Translations under genes and position numbers: made by a program
In this document: one piece after another, positions 43,838 to 47,964 of the stretch
How positions within the stretch are numbered: position 1 is the first letter of the stretch
Layout of the letters: each line of letters opens with the position of its first letter
Notes under the pieces: model-generated
Seen by the model: the letters and a program-made list of their open reading frames with translations, nothing else
Told to the model about the DNA's origin: nothing
Database searches by the model: none
Assembly (NCBI RefSeq): GCF_000002075.1
Contig: NW_004797594.1
Span: 299,982 to 347,945, forward strand
Source of the DNA: Aplysia californica
Lineage: Eukaryota; Mollusca; Gastropoda; Aplysiida; Aplysiidae
Direction: 5' to 3'
Length of the DNA: 47,964 bases

Positions 43838-43893
43838 GTTCTTCTGCTGTAAACTCTTGTGTCCGGGCTGTTCACAACATGGATGCCTTACAT
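43838..43893 (-). other. 5' UTR part of the first coding exon
   Basis: A pyrimidine-rich stretch ending tttttttggtctcgacag gives a good splice acceptor with exon start at 43893. The 56 bases before the start codon therefore appear to be spliced leader, implying at least one further upstream non-coding exon. Confidence 0.65.
43872..43893 (-). promoter_or_regulatory. Two minimal upstream ORFs in the CLIP leader
   Basis: The exon opens with ATGTAA, a start codon followed directly by a stop (43893-43888). A second mini-ORF, ATG TTG TGA, lies at 43880-43872. Both precede the main ATG at 43837. Start-stop elements are known to stall initiating ribosomes and to favour reinitiation. Here the effect is inferred, and it depends on the acceptor at 43894 being used. 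Confidence 0.5.
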
Positions 43894-43933
43894 CTGTCGA
43901 GACCAAAAAAATAGTATATGGAGAGGTTTGTTT

Positions 43934-44124
43934 GTTTTAGTAGAGGTTTTACGGCGCTCGCAGCTGCATAAGGTTCATATATGAGCGCCAGAAGATTAGA
44001 GGTGTTACAAGAGAGTAACAAACATTAAAAAAAGAAGAACGGGAGATTTATTATAGGACAATAGATGTTTGATAGGACAGAAGGAGCAAACCACACCACA
44101 CCAGAGCACACATCAACCACCCAC
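43934..44124 (-). repeat. SINE-A copy 19 (type A hairpin)
   Basis: Full-length with small insertions; hairpin ggcgctc/gagcgcc intact. Begins 41 bases upstream (gene direction) of the acceptor of coding exon 1 and abuts a tRNA-derived SINE. Confidence 0.9.
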
Positions 44125-44128
44125 AGTG

Positions 44129-44351
44129 TAGATGTTTAACGCACGCCCCTAGCAACACTGTTAGGTTATTTGAGAGGCGGGACCTCAGAGTTCAACTCCC
44201 ATCTCTGAAAGGACCTAGCAAAGTGGGAAATTCGTGTAAACTGCCTTTCCCAAGGACACAACTCAACTTCAGACCGAGCTGAGGCTCGGACCCTGAACCC
44301 TCAATCTCACAATGACAAGTCTGACAGCCTAACCACTAGGCTAGCGACACC
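44129..44351 (-). repeat. tRNA-derived SINE, near full length
   Basis: Sense strand starts GGTGTCGCTAGCCTAGTGGT then TAGGCTGTCAGAC (box A and anticodon arm), GGGTCCGAGCC (box B), then the TCCTTGGGAAAGGCAGTTTA block found in many invertebrate SINEs. About 223 bp. Present but 5'-truncated at 35739. Confidence 0.88.
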
Positions 44352-44699
44352 CTGATAAGCCAAAATCACTATAAAGTCTGATTATATTAGAATAATTAGA
44401 AGTCAATTGCTTAAAGAGGTGAGACAACTGAGTAAAACACACAATCTTCAAGACCCTTTAAAATATATGTCTATTCAGGTGTCCCAAAAATGCTGTGTAC
44501 AACACAGGGAGATTAAATTCAAAGATAATGGGGTGATGATGACACGGCACTGCTTACCACAACACCAAGAGGACTAGAGAAGTCAAATAAAATCTGTCAA
44601 AGAACAGTCACACAGTGACCAATGAAAAAGTAAACGTATTACATCTGACTGAATGTAAAAAAAGATGACCAAAAATAATAATGGACATGTAGAAACAAG

Positions 44700-44904
44700 A
44701 ATTGTCGCTTTTAAGAACCAGCAGGCTAACCCAGATTTCGGGGTTTCCCAGAATTCTTGACCTCCACCAAAAGTGGGTGTTGCCCTACCTTTAGGAGAAG
44801 TTTGGTTTCATTGGTGTGTGAAAAAGGATCCAAAAACTTTACTTTCAACTTTCTCAAACAGCATTTCATCAGGATAGCCCTCTTGTGCTTAAAAGCGACC
44901 AATT
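44700..44904. mobile_element. MITE-2 copy 3
   Basis: Ends AATTGTCGCTTTTAAGAACC and TTGTGCTTAAAAGCGACCAA; interior as in 13992-14246 but about 50 bp shorter. Confidence 0.84.
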
Positions 44905-45126
44905 GAAGGGTGAGCTGAGTGACCAGTTTTGAATACCCGGGATTGAGGGAAATGGGAAAACAACAACCCCCACAGAAATCTTTCTTTTTCCTTTCTTAGA
45001 GATGTTTTTATACCCTCATCAAAACAATTCAGATCATTTAGGGCAAACTTTAGCAGGCTGGCTCTCAATCTTGCCTATCAGGGCAAACCCAGGTTGAGGG
45101 AGAGATGCAACATAGCAGCAGAAATA

Positions 45127-45440
45127 GGGTAAGTTGGGGCAACTTCGACATGTTTGTAGTTTTTGTAGTGCCGCAAAAGTAACCGCGGTTACTGCTCCCG
45201 CCTTTATGAAAGAAGACAGACTGTCTTGGTCTCCTTGTGTAACGCAGCCATTCCACTTCTCGATTATTATGTTCTTTACTCTGATTTGCATTCCAAATTT
45301 TCAACCAATAACGATCTTGTGAAATACCCTCACTTGGGGCAACTTTGATAGATAGGAGTTAGTACAATTTCGACCCCCCGCATGGGGCAACTTCGACAGG
45401 TCCTGTGACAGGGGCTGTGGGCAACTTCGACAGGGGGTGG
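45127..45440. repeat. Cluster of four GGGGCAACTTCGACA motifs
   Basis: The motif occurs at about 45136, 45338, 45384 and 45421 in direct orientation, with one-base variants (ggggcaactttgata, gtgggcaacttcgacag). Such subterminal motif clusters mark the ends of some DNA transposons; no inverted partner was found here. Confidence 0.6.
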
Positions 45441-45479
45441 ATCTTCAACAGTATCGGGTTCTTATTCAACTTATTCTTC

Positions 45480-45612
45480 AGCCAGCCACGAGAGCCTACA
45501 ACACCAAGCACTCAAGCTATAAAGGAAGAGGAAGGCCACACAAAAGGTAGACCGAGGGTGTCAAGGAAAAGCTGAGAAAACAAAATATCACAACTGAAAG
45601 AGCTGCTGAGCT
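45480..45612 (+). pseudogene. Possible transposase-like coding remnant
   Basis: One plus frame reads ATRAYNTKHSSYKGRGRPHK R then, past a stop, TEGVKEKLRKQNITTERAAE L. The GRGRP AT-hook-like stretch and the helix-rich remainder look like part of a DNA transposon protein, lying between the motif cluster and the large inverted-repeat element. Family not recognised. Confidence 0.35.
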
Positions 45613-46440
45613 GGTGAGAATAACCTTTCTCGCTATTCTCACCCCCTCCCTTGTTTTACCGGAAATGACCCAAGAGGGATCAGGGCTGAGGTTACCCGGG
45701 CTGATGCTCCACAGGATCGTGTTTGGTGTCCGAATAGACATAGATCTAGATCTAGTCACAGTCAGGGTTGTCAAATTGGAGTCAAATCCCAGAAATTTGG
45801 CTCTTTTGGATCGTGTCTGGCCCGGGGAATTTCATTTGGTTCTCTGGCTCTTTTTTGGCTCCAAACTCCAAAAGTTCAAGAAGAAGGGGACAGAAGAGGC
45901 AAGAAAAAAAAAAAGAAAGAAAAAAAATTTTTTAAAATGAAAGTGAAGAAAACAGCTTGGATTGCTTAAAATTATCTAAACTAGATCTAGATCTAGTTTT
46001 AACACGATTTAACGCCCTCGCCCGTTTGGTCTGAATAATTTACAACCCTTCAACCGTCGTGCAAGAGCATGGTCTCGTGCTCGTGTCTCGTTACGTTCGT
46101 ACGCTCTCAGTTCCTTGAACCATAATGCATTGTGTAGAGGGCCAGCCATCGTAGTGTGTAAACAACGAATGGTCCGGCCGGCGGCCAGTCCCACATCCCG
46201 CTCAGTGTCGGTAGTGACCATTTTTGTTTTTTTTTACTGGAGAGGCGAAATATGTTTTTACATTATTATCATAATTATTCGCTCCCAACCACATGCGGTA
46301 AGCCACCAAGGGCGTAGGTGATTTTATTGGCCTGCAAGAGGTCAGGGGGGAGTCCTCGCCTCATGCCCACACCGGGATGGGAGCTATTCTCACCAGGGGG
46401 GAGGGGGGGTGAGAATAGCGAGACATGGGTTATTCTCACC
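45613..46440. mobile_element. ~830-bp element with ~40-bp terminal inverted repeats
   Basis: Left end GGTGAGAATAACCTTTCTCG then CTATTCTCACCCCC; the right end read in reverse is GGTGAGAATAACCCATGTCT then CGCTATTCTCACCCCC. Arms differ by a few bases only. Interior has no convincing coding frame. Directly outside the right end TTATTCTCACCCGGGGTGAG forms a further palindrome. Confidence 0.8.
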
Positions 46441-47249
46441 CGGGGTGAGAATAAAGGTGGCCTATTATAAATATCGGCCACATTGCCAATGGCGTTTAGT
46501 TGTCATTCTCTAGCTATCCGCTTGTAACTCCGGAGTCTCCTGTATCCAACAACAAAGCGCCTAACTGCTAGACACCACGGACCACAGCTATGCCAGTCAA
46601 CCCAAAAGATTAAATGGTTAACTGCAATCTCCTACACAAATCTTGTTTTTAAATTTAATAAATTTAAGTAGGCCCTATCTAGGCTAAGTTCCATGTCATC
46701 ATAATCATAATCATGTCATAGAGATATAAATGAATTGAAAGGGTTCTAAAGGTAGGTAGGCCTACACAAAATGCAGCACTGCTTCACTGAGCCAACTTCA
46801 ATTCAATTACAAGTAAGATAAATAAAGTTTTAGCCTACGTTGTAATTGTGATCTTGGATACTCATGCTCAGGCAGGCTCATCCACCCAGCCCCCACACCC
46901 TTTATAAAACTTCGCAATTTAAACACCCACGTACCCTGGCCAGGCCAGGCCCAGGCTCCTCTAACTAGAGGCCAATCCTTTCTTTGCTCAGCATGAGTTT
47001 ACCAATATCAAAACAACATCCCAAAACATGACACTTGCAAATAAAAACAACAACAAAGCAATCTGGTGTTTGCACAAAAAAAGTAAAAGGAGGCAAAACA
47101 GCCAAACAGTCATCATATGAGCACTAACAGAGTCACAGAGTCAACAGTAAAAAATAATAATAAAAAAAGCAGACCTTCACTCCACTGACTCACAGATGTT
47201 ATTTCATCTTTAGCTAGTGACTCACAATAGCAAAAAACAGGGATTTTAC

Positions 47250-47520
47250 CTGACTTATTTTGGGGGCGTAGTTCCAAATAATTCGTTCTTAATCCTCTTC
47301 TGCATCAAAATCACCATCGATCACAGACAGAGATCTGTTGCGTTTCGGAATCAAGATCTCAGGCACCAAAGATGATAGAGTGAACTGCTCCACAACCGGG
47401 GAGTCACCCAAAGTTATGCTTACGTGTAAACGCGCTCGACAGGAACAGTAACAAGTCTAGTGCGCAATATTTCCGTTTACACAGTAAAATTGTATACAAC
47501 GTATGTTACACTCTTGATTT
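47250..47520 (-). other. Possible non-coding first exon of CLIP (or an unrelated 3' coding exon)
   Basis: On the minus strand a donor-like CAG|gtaaaa ends at 47250, and the sequence above it is less AT-rich than the introns, so it could be the leader exon spliced to 43893. An alternative reading exists: a frame open from about 47461 to a stop at 47288-47290 gives a plausible acidic C-terminus (LIPKRNRSLSVIDGDFD, then AEED and stop) with no ATG, which would instead be the last exon of another minus-strand gene. I cannot choose between these. Confidence 0.33.
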
Positions 47521-47589
47521 TTTTGCATTGACGTTTTCGAGGACCTGCGTTCAGCGTCAAGGAGCAACAGAACGTAGCCCTATCTCTCC

Positions 47590-47745
47590 CCCGTATGAGT
47601 AATATACGCATGCGCTCTGGTTAGCGGAAACAGTATAAAAAACACAGGCCTCAGCAAGAGAAACGAATTCCATCTACCTGTCAAAATAATCTCGATCAAC
47701 AGCAAATGGCCATGGCAGCATAGCAAGCTAAAAATGCCGGAAGTA
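47590..47745 (-). promoter_or_regulatory. Candidate TATA-less promoter region
   Basis: It contains a near-palindromic ACGCATGCGC (about 47606-47615, similar to the NRF1 core) and GCCGGAAGT (about 47734-47742, ETS-type GGAA core), with more CpG than the neighbouring introns. It lies upstream of the candidate leader exon. Motif matches are short and could be chance. Confidence 0.28.
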
Positions 47746-47964
47746 TTCCTGGTGGCAGGCAATACACAAAAAGGGGGGGGGGGAGTGGGATGCTATACAA
47801 GATTTGACAAGCATTCTTTAAACAGAATCTGACCGAAACAATGATGAAACCTATTTCCAGGAACTAGCGTTTACCACCTAAGTGCAAATTGCAAATTAAT
47901 TAATGTACCCTACTCGCGCTGTCAACTTACTCAAATTTCCACCCCCTACCCCTACTCCACCGTC

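Larger units (their letters stand above)
44905..47249. other. Intron upstream of coding exon 1, distal part
   Basis: Holds the GGGGCAACTTCGACA cluster, the transposase-like remnant and the large inverted-repeat element. From 46460 to 47249 I see only AT-rich unique sequence with no feature I can name. Confidence 0.6.

Noticed and set aside
44129-44351. Functional tRNA gene
   Set aside because: Box A and B are present but the arms do not fold into a tRNA, the sequence continues into a SINE body, and a second copy exists at 35739.

Overview
The window is eukaryotic, intron-rich and AT-rich. It holds essentially one recognisable host gene: a CLIP-170/CLIP-190 family microtubule plus-end tracking protein (CLIP1-like), on the minus strand. 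Thirteen coding exons are proposed between 43837 and 2189. Twelve join in frame with consistent phases; the thirteenth is less certain. They encode a short basic N-terminus, CAP-Gly domain 1, a Ser/Pro-rich linker, CAP-Gly domain 2, a second Ser-rich stretch and the start of the coiled-coil rod, about 590 residues in all. The rest of the rod and the C-terminal zinc knuckles must lie beyond base 1. Family make-up, intron sizes, repeat types and microsatellites suggest a lophotrochozoan, most likely a gastropod mollusc. That assignment is an inference.

Layout from the gene's 5' end (high coordinates) downward: 47.96-47.25 kb is a possible promoter and non-coding first exon. 47.2-43.9 kb holds intronic repeats, including a large inverted-repeat element, a tRNA-type SINE and a MITE. 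43.84-31.95 kb carries exons 1-6 (N-terminus, both CAP-Gly domains, Ser-rich linkers). 31.9-21.5 kb is a 10.4-kb intron with LINE fossils, MITEs and tandem repeats. 21.5-14.5 kb carries six small rod exons (7-12), one followed by a GC-AG intron and one preceded by an array of duplicated splice acceptors. 14.5-2.25 kb is a 12.2-kb intron with MITEs, tandem repeats and a GC-rich island that may carry an alternative terminal exon. Exon 13 lies at 2.2 kb.

The introns are dominated by short mobile elements. The most striking is a ~178-bp retroposed element, here called SINE-A. At least 25 whole or partial copies lie in the same orientation as the gene and one lies opposite. Several copies have target-site duplications of about 8-14 bp. 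The family has a simple-repeat tail and two conserved hairpins. The tail-proximal hairpin occurs in two versions whose stems differ by compensatory base-pair changes; the second hairpin recurs, again with a compensatory change, in an unrelated repeat family. Other families are palindromic MITEs with a perfect 35-bp inverted repeat, hAT-like MITEs with 8-bp duplications, TTAA-flanked piggyBac-like MITEs, tRNA-derived SINEs, (ATT)n-tailed SINE/LINE ends and decayed LINE ORF2 C-termini. I saw no rRNA or functional tRNA gene, no CRISPR array, no prokaryotic operon and no retroviral or LTR element.
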